A stretch of 64,000 nt of DNA from Chlorophyllum brunneum (lineage: Eukaryota > Basidiomycota > Agaricomycetes > Agaricales > Agaricaceae). This document shows, one piece after another, positions 1 to 11,055 of the stretch. The position numbers and the translations under genes are program-made. Below the pieces are notes generated by a model, which had not been told where the DNA came from, ran no database searches, and was given only the letters and a program-made list of their open reading frames with translations. The stretch spans positions 930,001 to 994,000 of the forward strand of contig OY756141.1 of the NCBI GenBank assembly GCA_963576785.1. Reading direction: 5' to 3'. Each line of letters starts with the position of its first letter. Positions within the stretch are counted from its first letter, which is position 1.

Positions 1-448
1 TAGGGACCGTGGTGCCTTCACGTGAGGATTTCTCTTGTTTTCTGTTGCTTTCAGGTGTCCATGATGACTGTGTGATGCAACGAAGAATGGGGGAAAGCTC
101 CGGGTACGACTGACACCCACGGTGATATGGAAATGAGTAAATTTGCCTAGCACGCGTGATGATAGCTCATAAAGGTGATGATAGCTAGCGTCTATCACTG
201 CTGATCGGGTTTTGAATGTGGGGAAGTCTATGTTCGACACTTTCCTGAACGTTTATCCCGTGTGGAATTATACCCGAGTACATCCAGGCAGGATATGCAA
301 ACGAGGTTACCGTAGTGGATGGGGTGTGCTGGAAGGATGTAAAGATGAATACGGGCGTGACGCTCCTTAGCAAGTCACGGAAAGAGCACGTGATTGTCGT
401 GACGTGCATGACAGATATATCTTGACTTCGTACCCAAACCATCAAGCA
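1..448. other. Left-edge non-coding stretch
   Basis: No recognisable coding segment was found on either strand. The stretch presumably holds the promoter and leader of the plus-strand gene that starts at 449, or at 404 if the earlier in-frame ATG is used. No repeat or RNA gene was recognised. Confidence 0.4.
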
Positions 449-893
449 ATGAATTCGCCTCCAGATCCAGGCTCACCCGCCGATTCCACATCCACAAGTG
501 GAACACCACCACCCGAGGAGGTTACTTCTGGAAATTCACAAGCAGAATCTCGCTCTTCGGGACTAGGTCTCTTCCAACTTGCCAATCAGATCACAGCAAC
601 CTTCTCCGGCTCCTCTAAAAGACGCAACCCCTCCGGCGGGTCCAGTGGTGCGGCCACATCTGCGCGTGACTCTAAGCTACGCAAGCGTGGCGATAGTTCA
701 CGGTCTACATGGGAGACGCGGGGTGATACACAACCTCCCAAGAAAGAGAAAGAAGAGCTCGTTGATGCCAACATCGTCGATTTTCTACGGAAAGGTATAT
801 TTCTAGCGCTATCTCCGTCTTCAGTATTCTTATGTCTACTTTCTAGAGATTGGGGATCCCTTCCTCGGAGTTTCGACTCCAGCATCTTCATGA
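449..893 (+). CDS. Small protein of unknown function
   Basis: I do not recognise this protein. The frame is open from an ATG at 404 with a second in-frame ATG at 449. The second is preferred because the residues before it look like leader sequence. The product is rich in Ser, Pro, Gly and charged residues with basic clusters, so it is probably largely disordered and could be nuclear. One intron is inferred at 795-846, with a GTATAT donor and a TTCTAG acceptor. Splicing changes the tail from a hydrophobic read-through to the short end IGDPFLGVSTPASS and a stop at 891-893, which is more natural. The product is about 130 residues. It is convergent with the flippase gene, whose stop lies about 240 bases away. 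No function is proposed. Confidence 0.5.
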
Positions 894-1134
894 CTCGTCC
901 CATTCTAGTGTGCGCCCCATCGCTCTGATGATGTTACCTTATCTCTCTGACTCGTGAGCGTCAGTGTGGTTCCACTTGCTCTGCCTTTCCGTGTAAACAC
1001 CTGTATCAATACCACTGAGTTGCTTATTTGATCGAATCCATGCAAAACAAGAATGTCTAAATGGCTGATGTACAAATGAAGCAGTCATACATGTCCGTAA
1101 ACTCCCTAAGTAATTAAATATAGTGTTGTTGGTC

Positions 1135-4100
1135 TCAATCTGAGCCACTTCCCTTCTTCGGAGACGATGGTTTTCTCCTGATCCTCTTCAGTGACAGTAC
1201 GTGCGATAGCGTTTCCTTCCCTTTCAGTATCGAGCTCTTTCTCGGCCTCCTGGTTTCTCTCCTTTCTGATAGGTTCGTTTGCATCCTCTGGATCGCGACA
1301 CCTCCCTCTTCTGTTGCAAAATCAAACCCTCGCTCGACAGAGGTCGTACCAGTGGCCATATCCGTTCTACTCGCGGTCCGGATATCGAGCGACGGTCTTA
1401 CAAACCTGGGTTCGAGGGTTGCCACGCTTGACCTCCGCGACGTCGTCCTAGACGCCATAGAAGACGTTGATCGACGTCCTTGTGCTTCCAACAGATCTTT
1501 AAGCGCTGATCCGGTGCCCGCTTCTGAACGTCCAAGATGGCTCAAGTCCCGGTATGGCTCCTTCTGGCTGATCCACCGTATTATATCGACGTCTGTAGGA
1601 CGGAAAATGAACTGCCAGCCCTTAAAGATGTATCGAGGAGCCATTGCGAGTAGGAAAGTGAGAGGAAGGCAAAGCCAGAAGTATGGTGAATGGAAGAGGA
1701 AAAGATCGTTTCCAAACACCGTTGCAGACGTAGATGAGGAATAGATGGCCTACAACTCATGTCAGATAGATTCATGAATGTGGGGTTCGTTGCCGCTACT
1801 TACGGTGTACGCCCAAACGATGACGATACCCAAGAAGACAGCGAAGAATATCCAGCCCGACCATGCTGTGGCGTTGAAACCGGTGTAGATGTTTGCCACC
1901 ATGACCGCCGAGATGGCCATTGTCTGTACATTGATCAGTTTCGAGCGCTAAGTGAAACAGAACAGCTACTAACCGTCGAGAACTCGGTCTGGTCAATATC
2001 AAATCCGTCGCTTCTAGAACTGATGGATATGTAGGCATAGAAAGTGAAGAAAAATATTACAACAGACTACGGAAAGAATGATTAGTCAAGAATCAAATCA
2101 ACTATCACAAAATGAGAACGTACTTGTATAACACCATCAAACATATAGATAAAGAATAGTCGCATTCCGAACCAAGAGGTGTTCCGACCAAAGTGATACA
2201 ACTCGGGAACTTGCATAAGCACATGCGCATCTGCAAAGTGACACCAGATCAGGAACTTCAACAGGTGAAAAGAGGCTGCAAGCGTACCGAGGAACCTATC
2301 GAACAGCCCGATTCCAATAACAGGTAAAATAGTCCAAATCGAATTCCAAAATAGAATATAAACGTAGTCAAACACACTAGTTGGGAGGCGGTTAGTGAAC
2401 GGAAGCTTGTAGTGGACGATAACACTCACAAAGATCCACTCCAACCGCAGTATATCTGGAACCACCAAAGTACACCAGTCGGGACCACATTTTTGTAGAA
2501 GAAATTGAGGATCCTGGAGGTATACAAGATAAGTAGGAGACCGTCGAGCCAGGGATAACTACAAACATTGTTCCGTTTCGTGCATAAGACCAGTGGCCGT
2601 GCACTAACAACAATTTTTTGAGAAACCGGAACTACGAGGGCGATTAACGTTAGGTATTGGTGATGGGGGTAGATGCCTACCTGTGCAATGGCGTAATCCG
2701 ACGAATTGACAGCTTGTAGACCTTCCTCCCCAGAAATACCGACCCCAACGTCGGCGGCCTCCACGAGCAGAGTCAATCTAGAGAAGCCCGAGATTGAGGG
2801 ACGACTTACCTGGATCATGCTAACATCATTGGCACCATCTCCAATCGCTAATGTCATGGACCCGAGACCATCTTTGACCAAATGCACAACCAACGCTTTT
2901 TGTAGGGGCGAGACACGACAACAGATGACGCCTTCGCAAAGTGTAGCCAGGCGGAGCAGTAGGGCTTTGTTTTCCTCGTCCGCAAATGCCTGAAATGGTG
3001 ATCGAGGGATTTAGCATACCTATTGGTCTAGTGGGTATAAGCGCCTCACCTCGAGCAATGCCGCACCGTCTACGACAAGGATGAAACCTCCAGGTCTATT
3101 TCCATTGTCAGCGCCGACGATAGAGGCACCTGTTAGAATCCTCTGCAATGGAATCATTCGATCCTTGTCCTTTCCAGGCGTAGGCGGACGGAGTAGGTTG
3201 ACCATGGATGCCGAAGCACCGGCTTCAGGAAAGAATTGGCCAATTGCAGCTTTGATTTGTTCTTGGGCGGGTCGAGGGCCTCCACGGACAATGATGATGT
3301 TGGAATCCGGGCTGATCAGATTTGTGCTCCGTCCAATTGCTAACAGTCGAATGTTGGATCAGATTGGTTCATTGTTTACTAGAACGGCCACGCACCGATG
3401 GCTGTCTCCAGCTTATCTCCTGTTGCCACCCATATCTTGATTCCCGCTCTTTTCAGATCCGCGATCGCTTCTGGAACACCATCTTGCAACTTGTCCTCAA
3501 TAGCCGTAGCACCCAACAACCTGAGCTCTTGTTCAATTTCGTTTGATACGGTCTCGATTTGTTCCTCTCTGTTTTCCATTGCAATCGTGGCCGCATGGTA
3601 ACGTTTACTCCAGAAATCGTAATCGTTTTCTGTCCTCGTTCATGAATTGAACGTTAATGGTAATTGGGTGAGAGCAATACGCACCATTGATGACCTTATA
3701 CGCTAACGTCAATGTCCGTAATCCCTCATTCGCGAACTGACTCAAATGCCTCTCCGTTTCCTCTCTGATGTCTCCGTCCACGTTCTGTTTCAGCCTCTCG
3801 AATATCACGTTATCTGCACCCTTCGTCAACAAGAATAGCCTATGATCCTCTCCATCAACCCTGCGCAGGACCACACTCATCCTCTTCCTCGCACTCGTAA
3901 ACTCTAGAATGTTCAACAGTTCATACTTCTCGACCTCCTCTGATGACGGTGTCCGCAAGCTGAGAATATCATGGTCACGCCCAAGGAATTGGAACCCTAC
4001 ATCTGCTGCGGCCTGGACTAGAGCAGCTTCATCTGGGGACTGCGCTTTATAAGCTATCCGGCCCGTATCAGGATCCTGTGCAGTGAGGACGGTGTGACAC

Positions 4101-6110
4101 AGGGACAATACGGTGAAGAACCCATTGAGGTTTCGTGCATGGCGTCGAGTCTCTGGGTCAGGGTCCTCCGAGACGGCTGTCTCCAGGTCACGTTCCAGGT
4201 CGCGATCGTGGAAATGGATTATATCGTCGTCTTGTGGACGTTGTTTGGGTGTGCTATTTGAGGATCCAGAGGCACGATTTGCGGCCCAGACGTCAACTAC
4301 GTTCGGCTCGTCGTTGCTGAGCAGAGATTTGGGCTTTTCGATGGGCTCGACTCCCCCGTCGTTGTGATCATCTCCTCTGTAAGCAATGCCACCGATCGAG
4401 CACTGACGGAAGACCATGAGGTTCTAGAGTAGTCCATCATCAGTTTGGTGGAGTTAATGCCAACCCGGTGTGCTACTCACCTGGGTCAGCGTGCCGGTCT
4501 TGTCGGAGAAAATGTACTCAATTTGACCCAAGTCATCTGATAGATTCCAACTCCTTGCAATTGTAGCTTGTTTGGTTTTCTCATACCAAATGTCCGAGTC
4601 GAAGTATATCCAGGCAGCTTGGCACGTCTTGACGAACTCGATTGAGATGTAAAGGGAGATTGGAACGAGATCTTGGAACCTAGTCACAATGTCAGTTAGG
4701 ATAAAAAGGTCATCATAATATCTTTACGTTAGGAGAGCGAAAGCCCAGGTGACGAGTCCATTGATTCTTGGATTGTCACCGCTCGTGTTATCTTTGTACA
4801 GCCACGGTGCTCCGAGAGGGGCATAATGAAGTTCAAGGAGGGAGTCAACTATCGCGCAGACAACTGCCATTCCGGCCATGAGCAAAAGGTTGAAGAAGCT
4901 GTGAAGCATATTAATCAGTAAATCACTGTACTACTGATAGAAGAGACTGTACTCACACCTGATAGTTCATCTGCCGCTCTATTTTACTACGCTTGCTTGG
5001 GGTTCCACCAGAGTTCATGACAATCTTAGTGTCCAGACCAGTAAAAAGCACTACGCCAATGACCCAATTTGTGTTTCTCAAGACCGTCCCACGCAACAGT
5101 GTCATCGACAGATCAACAGGTGATGTATGGTCGTTTAGTGCCACATTCGCATTCAATCGATACATGTCAATGTCTGGACGGTCGCAGTTGATATGGAATT
5201 TGTTTCGCTTGTCGGCGCACTCTCTGGCATTGTTCATATGAGTAAGGGAAGGGACAGCGTGTCGGGATTTAAGGTTGGTTTCTCCATCCAAGTTCTTCGT
5301 CTCTATGAACGCGACATCCTCTTCCTCTGAAGTAGCACAAATGAGGACGTCTGCCGGGATAGGCTCATCGTCCAAGATTTTGACCATATCTCCAACGCGT
5401 ACGTCCTCCCACAGACTTCGTTTCCAGTGTGGCGGATCATCTGCCCCAGCTTCTGTTGGGTCGGCTGCTTCATAGTCGTACGTGACTGCTGATTCCTTGG
5501 AACTCATTTGTTGGCCATTGTGCGCACGATTTGGCATAATGCCTCGTATGAAGGTCTTGTGTTTGGATGCTGTTGCATTCTTGTTTGACCAGCTACCGCC
5601 AGATAGGGTGTACACCTTGCTATAATTGACTTTCTTGTCCGATTGGTGCCTCTTCAAGTCTTCATAGCCATCCTTCGCCCCCGTTACTGCCAGAATGATC
5701 AATAGCGGTAAAATGACTACGCCACCACTGATGGTCGAGAACTTTGGGAAGAACTGAAGAATGGCAACTCCGAGGAAAAAACTGGGGCGGATTCATGAGG
5801 ACTTGAAGTCAAAAATCGAAATTTGAGCTCACATATTAGCTATTCGCCTAAACTGTTCCAAAAGATTCCTCGGGACAAACGTAATAACCGTGTACTTGGA
5901 AGTGATAACCTGGTTCGGGGTATAGATGGCCTCCTTCTTTATTCTGTTTCTCTGATCATAGTACTCCTGGGGAAGGTCCTGATTGACGAAGACCGTGCGA
6001 GGCGGACCTGGCTCCCTCTTCTTATTGAAGAGATCCTCGACATTGAACGCCACGACCCGAGCGCACCACTGTGAGAAACCAGACGCCCGCTTGGCAGAGG
6101 GGAGGGACAT
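1135..6110 (-). CDS. P4-type ATPase, phospholipid flippase (Dnf1/Dnf2-like)
   Basis: This ATP-driven flippase moves phospholipids to the cytosolic leaflet of Golgi, endosome or plasma membranes, normally with a CDC50-family partner (family knowledge). Reading in minus-strand order, the sequence shows an N-terminal piece with the flippase motif NVEDLFNKK and 'TVFVNQDLP', the actuator motif DGET (near 5280), the phosphorylation motif SDKTGTLT (near 4500), the nucleotide-domain motif [10 protein letters not shown] (near 3400), and the hinge [11 protein letters not shown] (near 2840). Transmembrane segments follow, then a basic Ser/Arg-rich tail that ends in GSGSD at 1135. All core catalytic motifs are present, so the enzyme should be active. 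There are about ten short introns. The start at 6110 opens with [11 protein letters not shown] and is directly preceded by a run of 13 C on the coding strand, which is unusual. Subclass is inferred from the N-terminal motif rather than from a tree. Confidence 0.93.
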
Positions 6111-6123
6111 GGGGGGGGGGGGG
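6111..6123 (-). repeat. 13-base homopolymer touching the flippase start codon
   Basis: The plus strand carries 13 consecutive G, which is 13 C on the coding strand of the flippase, ending immediately before its ATG. It occupies the -1 to -13 positions of the leader. A different upstream frame also runs through this tract, so tract length would decide which frame the upstream sequence joins. Confidence 0.9.
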
Positions 6124-6984
6124 ACGTCACAGTCCAGAGGACGGTGGTGAGGACACGGTTTGGACCGGGGGAACGGATGTGGTAGCTGGCAAGGATTGTT
6201 CGGAGAGGGTAGTGGGCGTCACATCTATACTCGAGTATTCCCATTGGTACTTTTTCGGAACGGTTATCCCACTGCTTGGTCAAGAAATCAGTTTCGCCGA
6301 GGTCCACGTCATTATGATTTGAGCGATACCTGAGCGAAACAGATGGTCAGACGGCATCGGCTGATGTGAGCTCCAGACCATACGGGGGAAGGGAGCAGTT
6401 AATTTTAGCGAGGCAGAATCCCTTGACATGGCTGTGCACACGCCATGCAAGCGGGGCATGTTCCCAGCCCGAGCATCTCGTTGGTTTTCCCTTGGTCATG
6501 GATAACACGGAAAGGCTTTCAGGGTCGTGTGCTAGGACCAATATTTCAGGGACCGCACAGTCACATTTTAGGCTGTGCTCCTGACAAACATCGCTCGGCC
6601 GTGAAACGAAGCAATCCCGTGCTCAAACACGATCACGACCCAGCGTATATATGTACAGCATTGATTGTAGCCACTTCTGTGGGTTCAAACTTGAAGCTAA
6701 CAGCTTGATGGAAGATCGAAGACAACGACAGCACATGAGCCCCGGCCAACATGGTGTCACGGTTCGGCGCTCCCGTCGCCTTCTACGGCGACTGATTCCC
6801 ACACGAAGATAGTCGGTAGGAATTATCCGATCCCGACTATGCGAGCGTCCATCATTAATTCAGTCACTTGGTTCCACGTATGGTGTGAAATGCAAGTCTA
6901 AATTGCGGTGAGTCAATGCATTAGATGGCGGACCAAGGAATGTATGTAAATGGAAATAGAGCAGGGTTAGAGGAGTGACTCAAA
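6124..6984. other. Intergenic region between flippase start and FAN1 stop
   Basis: Only short open frames without recognisable protein character occur here. The part next to 6124 should hold the flippase leader and promoter, and the part next to 6984 the FAN1 3' untranslated region. No RNA gene or repeat family was recognised. Confidence 0.5.
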
Positions 6985-9900
6985 TCACCAATGCCTCACT
7001 GAGGGGCTCGCTGTCTCAACAGACAATGGCATGCTCCGGGCTCGCTGACCTGACAACGGTGTACCAGGTGTGGCGTTTGTCAATGTTGATGTAGGAATCA
7101 GTGGGAGAGGCTTCGAGTGATTCATAGCTATTTTCCGCCGTTTTCGTGGCGGAAGCGGTAAGTAATCATCATCATCATCCGAGTCCTGTTGATGCGTAGG
7201 GGCATCTTCTCGATCATTAGAATTGACCTCCTTTCCCTGACGACCTTTTGTGACTTTCGATTTTGGTGCTTTAGGCTTGCGCTTATTCGGGCCCGGTGCA
7301 TCCTGATCAACAACACGACATATCTCGACATTCGCCCCCGCTCGTAGCAACGAGTCGAACCATAGCTGTATTACGCGGTCAGCCGGGGCACAGTTGGCGA
7401 TTGCAGGAGCGTAACGTGGACCCACTTTTTGATTTGGTTGTGGGTTGTCACCAGGACCCTTTACCTCAACAAACTTGCATATCCCTACATCCGCTTTCCA
7501 TATGATTAGATCTGGGACGCCGCTCGACCTTCCAGCATAGTCTTCACAGAATAGCTGGCATATCATTGCGAGTGTCTTTGCCCCAAGACACTACGAGCGA
7601 TATCAATCAGTAATCCAATCGTACTGGGACAAGCGATGGGAAAGCACCTCAACAATCTCCAGGAGCTGCCTCTGCTCACAGACATCCCACCTTAGCCCGA
7701 TACACCAGGTTTGTTTCTGTCGATACCGATCATCGTGCCGCTTCAGGTACTCCTTCGCTTTTCCGTTCCGAATATCCTCCAGTCGTTGCTCAAACAATGC
7801 CCTTCGTGCGAGGTAGAATGAGTCTTCAAACATGTCCAGAGGGCCTGCCTGGAACGGGGTTTCAAATGCACCCGGAACTCCGCTAAAGATTATGTCCCAG
7901 AACACCAGAGCAAATATCGTAGTCAAGATGCGAGTTTCTGAGTGGAAACTGAGGAAATGGTCAGCACAGTTTGCAACACACTCGTTCATGCTCAACGTAC
8001 CCAACGTATCCTGTCATCTCGTAGTGTTGTAATGCATATGTTTCAACGTTGACCGCCTCATCGCTAAACCCAACCCACGATGACTTTCCAGTATGTTTTT
8101 GTGTTGGTGTCGGGGCAGTCTTCGGGCGTCAGTACCATGACCAAGACTTGCATTATGACCAAGCATACCCACCAATTGTACCACAATAGACTTGGTCCCA
8201 GTCGAGTCCTCTTCCACATCCTTTTGCGGATCCTTCTCTGGGGACTTTAAAAAGAAGTCAGATACGAGTAGCGGTACATTCCCTTTCATGGGTCGAAGAT
8301 TCTGGTCAAGCTTGACTCCGGGTCGTGAATCGCTCCTTTTCGCTGTAATGGTGATTGTCACTGGGTTCTCCAGGACGTTATCACACACAATCCACTCATT
8401 AGTGTGTAGTTTCATTTTCTTCTGTATACGCTCTAACCGGCGAGCCATGCTCGGACGATTGACTGCCGTCCGAAAAATGAGCGCCGTGAGACATTGCTAT
8501 ACGGACAATATCATACCGATACCAGTGTACCCATCTGCAAGGGCTTGAAGGATACCGTCCTTGATGCCTTCATAATCGCAAGGTTCAATGTATCTTTCTA
8601 GTATAAGCGCTCTGCGCTCATACCACACAGCCCGTTTCCCCTTTCGCCAATGTGTCTGTTGCAATAGCCCTTCCAGGATAACGAGCTCAGTATGCCACTC
8701 TTTCAGGGTGCCAAAGGCACTTGCAGCTTTGTGCATCATTCTCGTATAAACATGTCCTGAAGTGGGATACTCTTAGTGCCAGCCGTCGATAGGAGAAGTG
8801 GCATTTGACTCACCAGCTTCAAATCTTTCTAGCCCAGGTGTTCGAACCGCCGCCTTTCCTTTTTCCTGGTCCTTCCTATCTAATAGGGCCTTCCACTTTG
8901 GCTCAATTCGCTCCGTGTATAGTCTCTTGACATGTCTAGCTCGTTGAATAGACAAAGAACCTCCGACCTCTTCAGGTGCTCCGGCCTCGTGGAGAGGAGC
9001 GGACGAAGCACTCTCGCTCCCTTCCGCCCCCGCCAACAATTGATCGGAAACCTTCTTTTCTGAGTTCTCGGGGAGATTGTTACGGGCTCGCACGGGCGTT
9101 GCCGGGGTTGGGAACTTAACCTCAGAGGTGGTGCTCATAGCTGGGGAAGTATCCTCCGGTAGGTTTTCCATCTCCACGTCCAAATACAAGGCTTGCTCGT
9201 ATTCCAGTAAGTCTTCTCGGGCTGGCCAGATACTTCCGGTACGTTCATAGATGTAGTCCGGGAAATTCCACTTCTTAAAGCCGGCGAGTAACGCCGGCAG
9301 GCAATACTTGGTGGGTTTCTCCGTGCCGCGGTAGGAGATAATGTGAAGGCGACCAACAAGCCAATAAAGGTTGGGATTAATTTTAACACAGGGTCCTACG
9401 GGACATCAGTAACCCCTTGTCGCTGAGAAGGTAAAGTACGAACCAAGCTTCTTCATAGCCATTTCACGAAGTCTTGTCAACTGAGATGCATCCTTTGGTT
9501 TCTGTCCAAACGACAGCTGGGTCTGGACAAATCCATCATACGTAGACCCATGCCTCCCATTCCCTTTCCCCTTTCCCTTCGCTAAGGATGGTAGTGTGTG
9601 TTGACCGTTCGCATGACGGATCATCGCATTGATGAGCGTCTCTTTCTAGTCAAAGAAGGTCAGGATATGTCAGGGTCCGAAGCTTTGCCACAACTCACTC
9701 GCATTGTAAGAGTTCCCACTTTCATTGATCTCGAGATCTCTCGGAGGTCGGGGAGAGTCAAACGAGTGAGCGCCTCTTTGGTGGTCATAGTCGACTGATC
9801 CCTGAACAAGTAATCGAAGTTGAGGTTGGACGGGTCAACCACAGGTTCCTCAATCTCCTGGTCAGATGTTTTTGTAGATGGCTTTACAAGTGTAGCCTGT

Positions 9901-10548
9901 ATTGGTTTCTGAGTCGGTGCAGGCTTTGGTGGCGATTCGTCGCCCAAGAATGTCAAATCAATGACAACGTCTTCTTTCTTGATGACCTCTGTTTGTTTAA
10001 TAACGAGAGGGGGTGAAGGTGGTGGAGGCTCCTCAAGCTTTATGTCTTTAATCGGGACACAAAGAGCTCCGAGTGCCCCCTCCAGTTCTTCCTCTCCTAT
10101 CTCGGAAGAATACTTCTGGAGAGAAGAGAGGGCATGCCAGTCAGGTTGCCTGAGGGCCAGACGAACCAAGAGATACCGAGCACGATCTAGGCGTCACATA
10201 AGGTCTCAAAGCTCAATCGTGAAGATAGACACAGAACATACAGTCAAGGCTACTATACACCTTGAGCACATCCCACTCCTCATCACTGAGCAAGTGGGTC
10301 TCTCGCTCCATGATTGCATTAATCATATCTATTGCGCGGCGTTAGGGAGGGTTTAAACAACAGGTAGTGTACCCCTCACCCTCAAAAACCTTGACATAGA
10401 GCGACGGTCGGTTGAACTTCTTGCCATCACGCCGTGCCTCGAGCGACTGTTCGTCATAGGTCTCTAGTTCCTGCTCCAGCTGCTCGTTCTCGCGGTTTCC
10501 AAAAAGGGTGTACCAAAAATCCTTGGCTTGACCACTAGATCTTGACAT
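6985..10548 (-). CDS. FAN1: Fanconi-associated nuclease 1 (VRR-NUC structure-specific nuclease)
   Basis: FAN1 is a 5' flap endonuclease and exonuclease used in interstrand crosslink repair in the nucleus (family knowledge). The N-terminal exon begins MSRSSGQAKDFWYTLFG and leads into RPSLYVKVFE, then an exon reading MINAIMERETHLLSDEEWDVLK. That order is typical of fungal FAN1. A middle exon contains TRILTTIFALVFWDIIF and GAFETPFQAGPLD, the conserved part before the nuclease. The VRR-NUC domain shows GVPDLIIW and FVEVKGPGDNP, giving the PD-(D/E)xK residues. After the nuclease comes an extra tail of roughly 100 residues, acidic then basic, with PPRKRRK as a likely nuclear signal. The domain usually lies close to the C-terminus, so this tail is a difference. 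An alternative in-frame ATG exists at 10635. The gene has many short introns. Confidence 0.9.
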
Positions 10549-11055
10549 AGATGCGACTTGTGAAAGGCACCGATAATATGCCTTGGGAATGGATATACAA
10601 GAATATATAAACAAGGTATAGATAGAGGGATCCAAGAGGTGAGAGGTTAGCCTGGCTCAACCAACAATGAGTCGCGACCGTCACGCCCACGCGCACTGTG
10701 ACCATCATATGATCATCTCGAGACTTCACTCCTGCACAAAGTAGTATATATGCAATCTAGGTTACAATGCTTGCGGTTATGTGATATCGGATGGAAAAGC
10801 AAATACTGGATACAGACATGCCGATGAAGGGTACCAGAGGAAAAAGGAAGAGGAAAGAAAAGCCCACTACAAAAAAAATAGAAAGCTAGGAAGAGCCAAG
10901 AAAACGCCCTCAGTTGTTGTCAGGAGTGCGCCATAGCCAACCACATCATTGGTTGAAAGAAAAGGTAGAGTAAGACATCAAAAGGGGGTAAATACACCAA
11001 ACCAAGCCGGAAAATGCATAAAAAGGGTTATGGTAAATGATTCCGAGTCCGATCC
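10549..11055. other. Intergenic region between FAN1 start and kinase stop
   Basis: Likely FAN1 promoter and the 3' untranslated region of the kinase. A-rich stretches lie around 10840-10910. No gene is seen. Confidence 0.5.

Noticed and set aside
5939..6307. Minus-strand frame through the C-run that could extend the flippase
   Set aside because: It is out of frame with the flippase exon, and family members begin shortly before the NVEDLFNKK motif, so no extension is needed.
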